Below are positions 45,881 to 58,139 of a DNA stretch of 64,000 nt, one piece after another. The translations under genes and the position numbers were made by a program. This stretch comes from Sclerodactyla briareus (taxonomy: Eukaryota > Echinodermata > Holothuroidea > Dendrochirotida > Sclerodactylidae). Position 1 is the first letter of the stretch. Each line of letters opens with the position of its first letter. The stretch covers positions 186,001 to 250,000 of the forward strand of contig JAODTK010005674.1 in the NCBI GenBank assembly GCA_026419785.1. Direction: 5' to 3'. The notes below the pieces were generated by a model. It did no database searches. It had not been told where the DNA came from and saw only the letters and a program-made list of their open reading frames with translations.

Positions 45881-46019
45881 CCGGCGTGCCGGAAAAGCGG
45901 CTTTATATCATAGAGCTAGGGAAAATGCTACAGAAGAAGTGTGTGCCGAGAGGTTCGTTGCCGGGTCCGTAGGACTGGGTATAGCTTGGTGTAGCATGCC
46001 AGTGGGAATAAATGGGCAC

Positions 46020-46320
46020 ATTGAATGCTTGTGAACAGCATAGGTGATGAACCACGTGTTTCCAAGAGGGCGATGTTTAAAGGTAGTGCCACAGCATCGG
46101 GCAGTGAGCTAGCAACCTGCAAACCATACAGCTTTGCATGTTACGTAAGGTTGAAGCTGCGATTCCCGCATCGGATGGGATATGCGGCAAATATGCAAAT
46201 ACACAGTTCGCAACACACGTGGGGCAGTTTATCAATTTTACAGATTGCGGATGAAGCTGCGATGTAGGCGGCGGCAGCTGGGATCAGCAAAAAATACAAG
46301 TATACAAGCCCTGGATTTGG
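46020..46320 (+). repeat. Dispersed repeat family R2, copy A
   Basis: The part 46150-46300 aligns with 60295-60445. Shared words are GAAGCTGCGAT or TAAAGCTGCGATG, GGGATAT.CGGCAAATA, CAACACACGT.GGGGCAGTTT, TTGCGGAT.GAGCTGCGA-like and GGCGGC...GGATC.GC.AAAA. The left boundary is uncertain. Confidence 0.6.
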
Positions 46321-46839
46321 TAATTTCATTATAGAGTACTGGGATTTGGGTAGTCCATACCGGTAATTTCCTCCAAGTTTGTCAAATTGTCCGACAGTGT
46401 AACTGGCAAAAACAGAAGCAGATGCAAAGCATCCAGATCTGACATGTCTGGAATACGTCAAACCATCCTATGCAATTATTTGACTTAATTGGTGTCCGAA
46501 CCTGCCCGCTGGATAGCCAAATTGGGTAGATTGAGAATAACTCCTTGGTAACAAAATAGCCCCTTGTCCCAGGCAAAATTTGTCTACCATGAGTCTACTA
46601 TTTTGGTAAAAGCGCCCCTGGACTATGATTGCTTATTTCGAACCTGGCCAGGGGCGTCGCCAGACCCATTTCTTTTTTGGGGTGGTGTACCTCCTATTTT
46701 TCCGACTACCATGCTGATTTTGCCGACTACCATGCTAAGTTTTGGCCGACTGACCCCGCCTTCATATATAGAGAAAGCGCCAACAAAATGTCCCCACAGT
46801 GTGTCTGTACCACGGTAGTAGGCGGGTTGTTGAATTGAT
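46321..46839. other. Spacer with one dispersed repeat end
   Basis: At 46650-46690 AGGGGCGTCGCCAGACCCATT followed by TTTTGGGGTGGT (with the intervening bases) is a GGGGCGTCG repeat end. GACTACCATGCT is present twice in tandem (46703 and 46724). No gene supported. Confidence 0.4.
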
Positions 46840-47590
46840 GAGGCGTGCCACCAGAGGTGGCGGCCGATGCCAGAGCTTAGATTTCTTGATCAAGGTACCC
46901 TCGGATCTACAAAGCTGGTACATACTTCGCTCAGGCTGCACCTAAAGTATTCTTCTTATTCTGGGGTACCGTGGGTGGCATATCAGTTGGTATGCTGGGA
47001 GTGGTATACTATCCAAGTGGAGCGCCACCTCTGGATGGTCTGCGAGCGTTCCAGAAAATTTTGGTTTCGTAAACATTATACTTCTCTTACCACCGGCCCT
47101 CACTTTTTCACTTGTCTAAAATGGGCGGCTGATTTTTCAGTCCCAACTTTTTATCATCGGTTACAACTCAGTTGAAGAATACTCTAGACAGACTAGACGT
47201 CAGATGATTTTCCACTGAAATTAAGTGACTGAATGTTTCGCCTAAAAAAAAAAAAAAAAAAATTTGACTGACTTTCAATCAATAAGGTGTTATCCATGCC
47301 TCAACTGAAGTTCCATTCTATTAGACAAAATTTCATTCATATTCAAGAGAAGTTTCTTCAAGCGGAGCGCCACTTGTTGCACGGAGCGATCCAGACAAAT
47401 GTTGGTTTCGTAAGCACCCAGATGGCAGGAACGGCACTTCCCCGGTGTTTTTCAGGTGGCATGGCACTAAAGTTGAATTTCTATACCGCCATAGATTCAA
47501 CTGTTAACCTCGCTTACCGGGCCTTTTCATGTCACTTCTGAAATGGTCGGCTGAATTTTTCAGTCTCAACAATTTTATTAGTCAGTGGAC
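46840..47590 (+). repeat. Tandem units of about 420 bp
   Basis: The phrase AATGGGCGGCTGATTTTTCAG (47119) recurs as AATGGTCGGCTGAATTTTTCAG (47541), about 420 bp apart. GGAGCGCCAC occurs at 47020 and 47364, each followed by TTGGTTTCGTAA. A separate part (47160-47355) recurs at 49090-49280. GGAGCGCCAC links the unit to the S180 satellite. Confidence 0.55.
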
Positions 47591-49089
47591 CCAGGGGCCG
47601 AAATACTTTTTCAATTTCGGAGGCTATTTTGAAAAAAAATCGCCCCCCTAACACTTTTATGGGGCTACTGAGAGCTTTCGGGGGCGACTTGAATAACACT
47701 AATTGTTCAAAAACTGTCACAGTGGCTATGAAACTGCATGAATTGATGTATAATGCCACTGGTGGTGATTTTGTCACTTAGAAAAGCCCTTCAGTAAGAA
47801 GGGGGTAGGTAATTTTGTCTCTTGCCTCGAGGCGGGTGATTGGAGCGAGTCTGCAGAGGGTGGACATGGCTTCCAGGCATCATGTGGTCTCTCGTTTGCT
47901 GCAACCGGCAATGTTACACTATGATTCGCACATTGAAACATGGAATCTGTGTTTCTTGTCAGGTTCGGAAACTTTCTCGATTTGGGTACTATTTTTTCAG
48001 AAAAAACTGCCCTCCTCAAAATCTTTTGGGTGCTATTTCAGAGTACTACTTTATGGTAATGATAAAAAAAAAAATACCCACTGCTGCTTGTTGTTTTATT
48101 ACACAGGTTTACTTCACTATCAAGATTTTACATCCCAAGAAACGGCAGCCTAGACACTCCAAAACCAGACATCCCCAAATAACCCATTAATACACTCCCC
48201 AAACCTAGACACTCTCCTAAACCTAACCAATTAATTCTGACGTCCGCTCTGTGAGATTTGTCACTCAAAATCCTATATTATGGTTTCTGAGTGCCAGTAG
48301 GCTGTTCATGTTCTAATCCTGTCATATTGTAATGTCTTGGAGGTGAAAGTGATAGCTCGATCACAAAATCGAGTTTGAAAAACTGGTATCTTAACTACAC
48401 ACTGTAGCATAGGCAAATTTCACATTAGGCTGCCACCCAGCAATCTCCGAAATGTTGGTCATAATTTCCTTTAAATTTGGGGGTTTCAGGTTTGACTTGG
48501 CACAAATCAGCTTGTTTCCTGCTCTCATACCTTTGTTGCAAGGAATTTATCAATTTTAATGTTTCGGCAGTGTTACGATTAAATGATTAATGCGAGAAAT
48601 CCCAACTAAATGTGAGAATTTTCCTGCCAAACACTTTTTTCAGTTGAATGGGTATTTGATGACTGTCGCTATGCGAGAACGATCCTGACGCGCGCCACCA
48701 CCCTGCATCGCTTGCGAGTGTACGGTACTGTACGTGTACGTTTATATGCCGTACTGTTATAAACATGTGCTGGGTGCAGTGGGAGGTTCACCAGTTAACT
48801 CATGTGTGTGACTCCCTGGAATATGTTAATCAATGTACGTGATTTATAATGACACAGTGGTCTATTACTAAACGATGGTGATTCACAGAAATCATGAACT
48901 TCGATTGGTATTTGGCACACTCAGAATCTCTTTTTGCTTGTACATACCAATGCTAAATGACAATTTTTCGGGGCGATTTTCCCATATTTTGACATTTTTG
49001 CGCCCCCCTGAATGTTATTTCGAGAGCTCTTTTTTTAACTTTCGGGGCGAATTCGCCCTCCGCCCCCGTGTTTTTCGGACCTGGTTGGA
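47591..49089. other. Stretch with short repeated motifs, no supported gene
   Basis: Plus frames 47815-48153 and 47840-48190 overlap the opposite 47774-48019 frame and show no family signature. TTTCGGGGGCGACT (47688) and TTTCGGGGCGA (48967, 49038) are recurring words. No gene supported. Confidence 0.35.
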
Positions 49090-49770
49090 CCAAACTTCAG
49101 CTTGAGAGACCTCTAGACGGACTATACCCGCAATGATTTTCCACTGAGATTATGTGACTGAATGTTTTGCCTCAATTTGACTGACTTCAATTAAGGTGTT
49201 ATCCATGCCTCAACTGAAATCCATCTTTGGACGAATTTCATCAATTCCATTTCAAGAGAGTTTCTTCATTGCTGACTGGGCACAAAAGTTTTTGTTCTAT
49301 ATATGCTGCCCACAGATTGCCGGAGATGTGCCTCCCAGACCATTTCAGCCAGAGATATTCTGAATAGTTGCATGTAAGTTTTTCACTTTTTAAAACCCTT
49401 CCCCTTGTTTCTTTTAGCTATATAAAGTTTCATTCGCGACTGGGGAGAAATTTAAATTTAGTTCTAAACCACTTATAAGTTGCCAGCCGGACTTTTTGTA
49501 GGGTTGACTGTAACCAGTTTGTTTTCTCTTCTTTCAACCTCCCCTCCTCTCCCTCAACATTTTACCACCTCCTGAGTACATTAACCCTCGTTTCTTTTGT
49601 TCTCCATATTCCGCTGGGGTACGAAAGTTTGGTTTCCTTTCTACGTTTCATTTGTTCTCAATTTGCGACTAGGCACAAAATTTGGTTCGATACTACCATA
49701 GACGGCGGGAGATGGCCCCCAGGCCTTTTTGAGCCAGAAATATTTTGAAGATTGGGAAGGGTTGAATAAA
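49090..49770 (+). repeat. Further copies of the 420-bp/S180-related repeat
   Basis: 49130-49280 matches 47200-47355: GATTTTCCACTGA.ATTA.GTGACTGAATG, then TTGACTGACTTCAAT, then AAGGTGTTATCCATGCCTCAACTGAA in split form. A second motif (GACTGGGCACAAAA ... GCGGGAGATGGC ... CAGCCAGA.ATATT) occurs at 49277-49365 and again at 49668-49745, a spacing of about 390 bp. Confidence 0.55.
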
Positions 49771-50019
49771 AAAGGTTGCTTTTTCTTTCCATCCTGTACT
49801 CTCTTTTGCTAATAACCTCTTTTATGTTGTCAATTTTCCTTCTTTTTGCACTGGGGCATCATTTGCCGACTGCCTGGGTGAATGTGGGGTGTCACACCCC
49901 CCTACCCCCCCCTCTGCGAGCCCCTGCTTGGCAGCAAATTGGGTTGCTTCAGGTTCTTGGGTAACAGGGAATTGGGCATAGCTGTTGTGTAGTGCTCGGA
50001 GAACTGAGTCGTGTGGTCA
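49771..50019. other. Spacer without supported gene
   Basis: C-rich segment at 49896-49911. Nothing else seen. Confidence 0.3.
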
Positions 50020-50250
50020 TGTATATCAGAGTCTCTTCTACGTGAACATATGACTTTGATCGTATGATCAGTTGAATATTTTTATGTGTGATTACTAGTA
50101 CTGGGCCTGATTGTGTTATTTTGTTTGGTGTGTGCCAATCTCCATCGCAAAAGAGTGCGGGAATTTCCCGAATATGACCAATTTCTCTGCCGGAGGAATA
50201 TGAGAGTAGTGCGGGAATTGCAATTGCGCACATTAGCGCGAACCACTGCG
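50020..50250 (+). repeat. Dispersed repeat family R1, copy C (hAT-like end)
   Basis: Same orientation and word order as copy A (1340-1595): CATATGACTT, TACTGGGCCTGATTGTGTTA, CCAATCTCCATCGCAAAAG, GCGGGAATTTCCCG. It ends CATTAGCGCGAACCACTG, whose complement begins CAGTGGTTCGCGCTAATG. Confidence 0.65.
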
Positions 50251-52339
50251 AACCAACTTAATCAGATTGCTCTCTCTAAATGTTGAAGAAGGCAAAGATG
50301 TAAACAATTCTGCGCTGTTGCTGCCGTATTGTCTTTCCATTATCATATCTTATCCATAGTTACAGTAGGCCCATGCACAATAATTTGTCAGATTATGGCC
50401 ACTATGTTGTATCTCCATACGTGTCACCTACAACTGTACAAGTGCGGTGAACATAGGGAAGGCCACAAGGAGAAATTAGTTGGGGACACAATTTCTGTTG
50501 CTCCCCCCTGTCAAAACCCTCCTAAATGACATTCCCAGATTCTTCAAACACCCACACAAACGAGGGAGGAAAATCGTATCGATATGGAAGAACATATATT
50601 CACTACAAAACTGTTGCCCGTGCCTGTGGGCCAATAAATGAACAAATTATGGCGCCTTGGACTTTCAAGGATAATACCTGTAAATAACCTACAAGCCAAA
50701 GTAATAATGGTCCAAAAAAACTGGGCTCAAATATACACAAATTAGAATAAAGTCCGAAACTAAATATCTGAGCCCCATCATTTCAAACCCATGATCACTC
50801 CTCCAACTAAATACTAACAACCCACTAGTGTGATGGGATATTGATCCCTAAGTTTTTACATTGACACTCCCTAAAACCTGGATACATTGGATCAGTTCAA
50901 CCGTGTCAGGGCCGGGTGAGTGCAGACTACGGAGCCCAGCCTCAGGACTCGACCCTCGGACGCACGATACTCGAGATGTCGGCCGACGATAGGTAGGATT
51001 GACACGGGTACACCTTCAGTTTGTGTAATCTGGCCGCCAAGCGAAACGATACGCCCTGGCAGCCCAACCCAGGTGATGAGCCCCACGGGAACCCAATGAC
51101 TCAGAAAGTCAGCCCCTGTCACCCTCAGAAAGATCCCCAGAACCCTTGTGGTAGAGCTCAACAAGGGACTTCTGCCCAGCGGGTGGATCAGCTACCCATA
51201 ACAGCACAGGGTGGGACGGGACAAATAGGACTTAACCAGAATAGCTGTATGCAGAAGCCTACAAAGTAAACAAAACCAGCTTTAATGCTTGTCCACACTA
51301 TAATGCTGCTGTAACACATGACTTCAAACAAAACATGATATATAATAACATGTCAATTGCATTTAACGACACGATCCGTGTCGGAACTTGCACCACAAAC
51401 AAATCTATATGCACACACTTATTCAATTTGGAGAAACTACTTCGTTACAACATCGTATCAACGATTACAGAGTAGGTGAGAATAATCGCACCCTATAATT
51501 GGAGTGTAACCAATTATCGTGCTACAACTCGGATTTCAACTCACCAATTTCATTGGCTCTGGTGACAAATGATCGTTGCGAAACTCAAGCAGGAGACGAC
51601 GACCGAGTCTCTTCATGTCTGTACGGCTTGGCAAAAACGGGTCAGGCCAATAGGTTGGAAAACCCTAATCACAGGGACGTAAAAATGGTGCTAAAAGCCA
51701 CACATTGCCTCCTAGCACTACGCTACCCTACTAGCGGCTCCTCCTAGCTATGAACGACCATGAAGCCAGTTGCCCATTGACATCCGTACCTGGAGGACGA
51801 TGCATAAATTTTGCTCCACAAAAAAAGTGACGCTTGCTGTAAATACTCCACCTGAGGAATCTAGGCAAGTGCGCACAAGACAATAAAGCTTTGAGATCCT
51901 GCAATGCGAACACATAATGCACGGCCGCCAACAATGGCGCAATAATTGAGCCCAACAAGTAAACAAAGATTACGTAATCGCATAGGTGCGCTTTTATACG
52001 GCAGTGATGAATCGACCTGGAGCGGACGATCCCCACACGTAGAGGATTAGTCTATTATGTACCTCACCCTATTAAAAGGGAATCTAAAAAAAGGGGGGTT
52101 CATTTTGCAAAGTCCTTGTGACGGTCCCAAATCCCAACTGCCATTCTCCCAACACTGCCACATGACCAAATGGCTAGAGTTTAGTCTAGTCACTTCTATC
52201 TAATTCTTATTGTTTATAAACAGACTTCACCAGTTGATGTGGCTGTTTCTTGATACAAAGCTTGAAAGCTAGGGAACAAAAAAAGACATGCAGTGCTGGG
52301 GATCGTGCACATCAGGTGGAGGTTTACGTGAGTGACGTT
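50251..52339. other. Stretch without supported gene; possible TATA box
   Basis: Open frames at 50892-51164 (minus), 51021-51269, 51499-51747 (plus) and 51731-52036 (minus) are not recognised. On the minus strand TATAAAAGCGC (complement of 51990-52000) is a good TATA-box sequence, but no transcript can be inferred. Confidence 0.35.
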
Positions 52340-52830
52340 ATGGCGTATAGGGCACAGATGGCAGGGCACACAAACACAAAACTTGAGATAGAAAAAATTT
52401 CAAACGAAAACAAATCCGAAAAATGACTAAATTTTTTGCTGACCGGCTGCTCGATTTTTTCAATCAAAAGATTGCATGCAGTTCCAAGAGTGATTTTCAA
52501 GCAATTTTTAGGATGGAGGCAACCTCTACCAATTATCAATTGGAAGGGTCCTCGATGGGCAGTGGAGACCTTAAAAATGAAGGATCGTGAGGAACTGCGG
52601 AGACACTTAGTATCTACAATGGAAATGGAAGTTCTTTCCTGAATTTAGCTGTACGTCAAAGATGCATTCAGGACCTCATTCTGGAATGCTAATGAGAAAC
52701 CTTGTAATCTCAAACCTTACAAAGGATGTACCAAAAATGTCATCGCAAAGAGACCAAATGTGGAGTATTTGAACTTTCTAGAAGGAACACCCAATTGTGT
52801 TTGTAGGGAGAGATGCATTTTAGCTTAAAC
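52340..52830 (+). pseudogene. Frame-broken coding-like region, product unknown
   Basis: Protein-like frames follow one another on the plus strand. ATG at 52340 opens 28 codons (MAYRAQMAGHTNTKLEIEKI...) to TGA at 52424. A second frame starts with ATG at 52423, overlapping that stop as ATGA, and runs 55 codons (FFADRLLDFFNQKIACSS ...) to TGA at 52588. A third frame covers LKMKDREELRRHLVSTMEME and stops at 52640. After TAG at 52646 it is open again, in that same frame, for 59 codons to TAA near 52828, with a cysteine-rich end (EKPCNLKPYKGC ... NCVCRERC). GAATTTAG before it could be an acceptor. One protein of about 160 residues, broken by indels, is the simplest reading. No family recognised. 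Confidence 0.38.
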
Positions 52831-52955
52831 CAGATAAGCCTATGCCGGTTAAGCTGCATGCCTTTCTATCGATATCAGCCATCTAGGGATATATGCCATT
52901 TTGTATTCAAACCAGTTGATTCTGGTTGAACAATTGTGATCCGAGTCTTCTTGCT

Positions 52956-53600
52956 ATCCATCCATCCCATCTATCCATCCCATCTGTCCATCCCCTCTGT
53001 TCCATCTCATCCCATCCATCATTATCCATCCCATGCCTCTCATCCCATCCACTACATCCCATCCAGCCATCTATCCACCCATCATTCCCATATTCTCTCT
53101 ATTCATACGATCTATCCAACCATCCACCCATCCATCCATTCATCCATCCATCCATCTATCCATCCCATTCCAGCATCGATTCCCACCCCATTCATCATTC
53201 ATTTCTTCTCTCCAACCCCATCGTTCTATTCCATCCATCCCATCCAGCCATCTATCCATCCAATTCATCCCAGCCATTTCTTCTATCAAACACATCATCC
53301 CATCCATCTATCCTCCGTCAAGCGATTATCCACCCGTTCATGCCCATCGATTTCTTATATCCACCCATCCAATATATCCAACCCACTCCATCTTATCCTC
53401 CCCATCCAGCATCTATCCATCCCATTCATCCAACATTTCTCTATCATACAAGATCTCCAACACATCCCATTCATCTATCCATGCAGCATCAATTTATCAA
53501 AATCTATCCATCCCATCTATCATCCATCTCCTCCATTGTCATATCCCTCCATCTGTCCATTCCATCCAGTCTATCCCATCCATCCCATACCAAAATGTAT
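52956..53600 (+). repeat. ATCC-rich microsatellite, about 640 bp
   Basis: Imperfect repeats of CATC and CATCC with interspersed ATCCCATCC. Because the motif has few stop codons it gives three overlapping open frames of 212-232 codons made of Ser, His, Pro and Ile; these are not genes. Confidence 0.95.
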
Positions 53601-53779
53601 CTTCGCCTACAAATAGTGCATTAGAATGTCATAATGTTCTGCATGGTGGGTTTTCAGACTTGATCACATAGTGTTGATGTTGCGTGGTTAAGTCATTGGA
53701 GTTACAACAGTAACATTCCTGGTGACAAAGAAGCTTTATGGGCCTCCGAATAGTCAGTGTTCATTGAGACCTCTGAAGC
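53601..53779. other. Short spacer
   Basis: No feature recognised. Confidence 0.3.
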
Positions 53780-54440
53780 ACTCTGTGTCTATGTGACATG
53801 TTAAAGGTAATTGAGGGGCACACAATAGACCATGGTGTGAAATTGCCTTTCTTGGCCATTCCTTGATGGATGCTGACCAACTGTGGACACAATGTTCATT
53901 GAATCATGGGGAATCTTTGACCATGGAAAGGTCAAAGGTCATTGAAGGAGCACAGGGGTCATGTTGAAAAATTAGCCTTTTGAGGCCAAATTGTTCATTC
54001 TTTGACTGGATGATGACTCTTTGGATGTTGACCATGTGAAGATCAAGCTTAGGGGTCCATTAAAGGGGCCAATAGGCCATGTGTTTGAATATTGCCATAT
54101 GGCCCTCAATTCTAGTCATTCTGTGATGTATGTTGACCAAATCTAGGGACAACTCTGAATGCTGGGGGACATCTTTGACCTGGTATGGTACTCCAAGGGT
54201 CATTGGGGACAAGGGCCATTAAGGGTGAAATTGCTCTTGACCACAAATTATTTATATTCGATGGTGTTAACCAACTGTGGACACAAGTTCATCGATCGCT
54301 GGGGTAAACATTGTCCATGTAAATGTTAAGGGATACAATCGGTGATTATGTGAATTACATTTTTGGCACCAGTTGGTCATTCTTTGGATGAAAACACGTG
54401 TTAATTGACTGATGGTCATTGAATGGACACAAACGCCTTT
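53780..54440 (+). repeat. Minisatellite, unit about 110-150 bp, with GGTCA words
   Basis: The anchor GTTGACCAA or GCTGACCAA followed by CTGTGGACACAA or a variant occurs near 53875, 54028, 54133 and 54266. Each unit also has a GGTCATTG- or GGGTCATG-type word, CAT.GGGG.(A)CATCTTTGACC and CATTCTTTG. One unit has the perfect repeat AGGTCAAAGGTCA at 53929-53941. Units vary in length and are strongly diverged. Confidence 0.65.
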
Positions 54441-54589
54441 GTGTGAATGCAAAATGCATCTTATGCAAAAGAAATGACAAGTTCCTTGGAATTTGTACCA
54501 TGGTTCTAGAGTGTTGCCTCTTTTTCACCATGTTTTTTTAATTAAAGAAATCCATTTGAATAGTACAGTCAAATTAGCTGTTGTGGGAA
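54441..54589. other. Short spacer
   Basis: No feature recognised. Confidence 0.3.
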
Positions 54590-54925
54590 ACATTGCAAAA
54601 ATGCATCTCTCCCTCTATCTGAAGAGCATTTAGAAGGTTTTGAACATTGAAAACACATTCACTGAATGAATCTCTGTGCAATGAAAATGTTTGGTACAAT
54701 TGGGTGGGTTGAGCTGCTGCACATTGGTGCTCTCGTTTGAGCAAATGAAATGAAAAAACATTCAAGTAAATCAGGCTAGTGTGGAATCTTGTGAAAATTA
54801 ATGGGATGTTCTGACCAATTCAACACATAGCTGCACATTGGTCTCTTGCAATGACAATGATTTGATCCATTTGGTATGGTTTGCGGCTTCAGCACCATTG
54901 GTGCTCTGTTTGAAACATTTACACA
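54590..54925 (+). repeat. Tandem duplication, unit about 170 bp
   Basis: CTCTGTGCAATGAAAATG ... GAGCTGCTGCACATTGGTGCTCTCGTTTGA (54671-54739, split) recurs as CTCTTGCAATGACAATG ... GGCTTCAGCACCATTGGTGCTCTGTTTGA (54842-54914, split). Confidence 0.6.
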
Positions 54926-55339
54926 AGATACAATGTTTTTGAAGAATGACCAAGTGGTGCAGAAAAAGGCAGTTTTCACCAATGTCATCCTCTGCATGGG
55001 TTTTTTCCGCCTGGTCACAGAATTTTTGATGCGTGCTGTGTCGATAATACCATTAGAGTTAAACAGAAAACATTGGTGGGGATGGGGGAAAGAATACGGC
55101 TCAACCATGTCACAGTGGTTCATTGACCCCTGAGGCATAATTGACTATAATTGTCTGTATCCAGGCAGCTCACATTGTGTGTGTGTGTCATTCCTCTTTC
55201 ACGTTATGACTTTCTTACCTGTGGATGCTCTGCTTACCTCCGTTTTCCTTCTTACAACATTCAGGCTTCAAGTGTCATGTCAACAAGTTGTCCCTAACTA
55301 CTCTCTCTTTCACACAAATGGCTGACTGGGTGCCACGTT
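54926..55339. other. Spacer without supported gene
   Basis: The 120-codon minus frame 54776-55138 overlaps the duplication and has no recognisable motif. A GTGTGTGTG stretch lies at 55176-55186. Confidence 0.35.
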
Positions 55340-55790
55340 GTTGCCCTTGAATTGACATTTATGTGGTCAAAGATGTTCCAGGGGTCAATGACCGGACGTT
55401 GTGTCCCAGTTTTGCGTCAACTGCCATCAAAGGGTGACTGTTAAGGGGACGGCCAATAGTAGTCTTTTTACCGTTTCTGTTTTAATGATATTATATGACA
55501 TCACATCTGAAGTGTAAACGAGCTTGATGAAAGAAGCACCACCCAGGAATTATGACAAAGTTCAGAACAATCCAATGCACTTGAAATGACTGAAAACTGA
55601 AAACATATTTTGACATTTTCTAACAATAAAGCTATGGTGCCCTTCAGTTACATTTGACCTTGACTTCCAAAGCAAGAAATATTCCAGGGGTCAATGTACA
55701 TGGATTCTGCAAGTTTGGTTCAACATCCATCAACGGATGACATTGGGGGCCAGAAGGGCAAGTGCTAACAAGTTGGATACTAGATAGATA
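55340..55790 (+). repeat. Two related units about 305 bp apart
   Basis: TTCCAGGGGTCAATG at 55376 and again at 55683, each followed after about 35-40 bp by CAAC.(T/C)CCATCAA and GG(G)TGAC or GGATGAC. The words resemble the GGTCA-bearing minisatellite at 53780-54440. Confidence 0.5.
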
Positions 55791-57467
55791 GGTAGAATGA
55801 CATGCAGATCACCCAATGAGCTCATAGGCACAGCTGATTTGAGCAGAAAACTCACTACTCATGGATTCGGGAGAAACCATGTCGTTCAAAATCTTGCGAT
55901 TTGTCAGAGAGATGAGAACGAATTGGAGAAAAATGCCAGGAAAGTCATGAACTTACTTTCCAACAGCTCTCGCTATGTGACTTCCATATACATCCAGTCA
56001 TATTGCATAGGTTTGATGAAATAACCATGTCGAAATCCCGTCTAAGTGAGTATTGACAGGAACCAACCTTGTGAGAATCTCTACTTTACTCAACTTTTTG
56101 AAAAATCCACTTTCCTCCCTACTTTTGGCAATTTTCTACCTACTTTGTTTTGGAGCATGTTGCATGCATGTTGTAGTTGTCTCTGCAAAAGTTAGGAGGT
56201 GCATTATGGGAGGGTTCTTGGTTAGAAGGATTCAGAACCCCAAAGCTATCCTATTGACGCATTCAGGAGTCTGAGGGGCTAATCCCAATCACGTGGCCAT
56301 TCGTTATTCTTGCCCATAACAGACAGATGGTCAGAGTAACACAACATTGAAAATACGTGCTTGATTTGCTGCATCTTAAGTAAAAGCAGTACTTTTTAAA
56401 CACAAATGTAAAGTGAGTGTCCTTTCTAAGTTTATGTACACATAACACAGATCCGGCTCTCAGTATAGGAGCGCTCGAAGGGCGTACTCAGTACTGCCTT
56501 TGAAGGAAATTACAAGCCGGGCTGAAAAGTGCGTGTTCGTTGCTCTTGGAACATCAAGTTACATGCGCAGAACCTGCCAGTTTGGCACGCACTGTTAATC
56601 TTTTGTGTGTGTACGCAGTGCAATTTACTTGATCAACCTAACGCAATAGTTTACGTACATAGCGGTTATTACGTTCATAGAGATACATATATAGATCTAG
56701 AGATGACATCTCTAATCGTTGGGGTAATTTTGTTATTGGCAGGGTGTATGAATGGGAAAGAACTAAGCAGGGTCGATTTTCATTGTTCATAAACAGTCTC
56801 GACTTGAATTTACCTTGACCACGAATTCGCTGCACCTCATCTGTTATCCAGGTAAATTAAGAGTCATGACTGTGTATTCCTCAGTAAACGTCGACAGTTG
56901 CGAATAATTCCTCATATACGTTATGTTGATTTGTTCCCGACTGTTTTTCACATACACTTGCTATATACCATTTTGTTAGTATACAGTGATTTGTTTGCAT
57001 TCTTTTGTTGTGGAAATGTTAACCATTGTGGATGTTTTTCTCTAAGAAGAAGAGTAATTTGCGAAGGATTCTCTATTCTCAGTGGAGAAAGGATTTAATC
57101 TATGCACATGAGACCAAGTTCGTCAGGTTCCAGGCCTACACATGGGCGTCATGCATACCAACCACAAATGGTGTCACACCAATCATTTGACATGTCATTC
57201 TATTGTCAAATCTTCTGATTTTGTTTTTTATTCACTGTAGACATACCATGGATGCTATTGCCGGTTCAGAATTGCCAGGTATCAATGATTGCCCCAGTCA
57301 CAAGACCAGCCAGCAGTGGAGTTCTTTTTAAAAAAAGTCCCTTTTGCTCAGTGGGTTTACAGAGAATGCCCACTATTAGCCTTGAGGGCCGAATGGAATG
57401 ATTTGTCAATACAAACAGATAGTGAACTCCTAAATAAATACAGCGACACCACATTCTGGTACTAAGC
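55791..57467. other. Stretch without supported gene
   Basis: A 75-codon plus frame at 55797-56024 has plausible composition (DENELEKNARKVMNLLSN) but no splice signals or family match. Other frames of 60-87 codons are unremarkable. Confidence 0.35.
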
Positions 57468-57739
57468 TACCGTATAATCTTTAAATAAACGCCCCGGGGG
57501 GCGTTACATTTTTGAAGAGGGGGCGCGATTATTTCGAGTGTATTTTCTAAGCAAAAAAATATATTTTGAGGTATAGGCTTCAAATTTACTATACTACTAT
57601 TTGTGTACAGCCTGTTCAAGGGGTAATTTTATTGTTACTTGGTGTGAAATATGCCGTCCTAACATCCATGGTTATGCCCCAAAAAGGACGCGGGGGGGCA
57701 TTTATTACAAGGGGGGCTTCTATTACGATTTTACCGGTA
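57468..57739 (+). mobile_element. 272-bp small element with TACCG ends
   Basis: The left end TACCGTATAATC followed by TTTAAATAAACGCCCC is answered by GGGGGGCTTCTATTACGATT and TTACCGGTA at the right. In reverse complement that is TACCGGTAAAATCG, TAATAGAAGCCCCC. The ends match with a few gaps. The interior has GGGGGCGCGATTATTTCGA and GGGGGGGCATTTATTACA words typical of a widespread invertebrate small DNA element. No coding capacity. Confidence 0.6.
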
Positions 57740-58139
57740 TTGATGTTAAAATTTGGGTCCCCATCTTGGTTAATCAATGCTCCATAGACACATTGATCAC
57801 TCACAAACAGTAGTAATTAAAAAATATAAGATAACTTCCTCATACCTCAAAACATATATTCAGACTTGTAAATGTTCTTGACTTACGATGCCAAAAAACG
57901 TCAGAAAAAATATGCCTAATGAAAATGGCGGCCATTTTGAATAGGTTTTTGGGCGCCATCTTTCTTGCGTAATGTCGTATAGAAGCACTCGAATTACTTA
58001 CTTTGTAATTAATTGGATTTCAAAGTTTCCACAACTGGGATTTTGGGGAGTTTTAGTATTTTATTCTACACTTTTCTGATATGAAACATGGTTGAAAAAT
58101 CAGCTTGTTACCGAAAAGTCATCCTTATCTCATGCCCTT
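57740..58139. other. Spacer without supported gene
   Basis: No feature recognised. Confidence 0.3.

Noticed and set aside
51990-52000. Minus-strand promoter at TATAAAAGCGC
   Set aside because: A TATA box alone is common by chance; no downstream gene or other promoter element could be supported.
52926-53671. Three overlapping open frames of 212-232 codons
   Set aside because: All arise from the ATCC-type microsatellite; the peptides are Ser/His/Pro/Ile strings.
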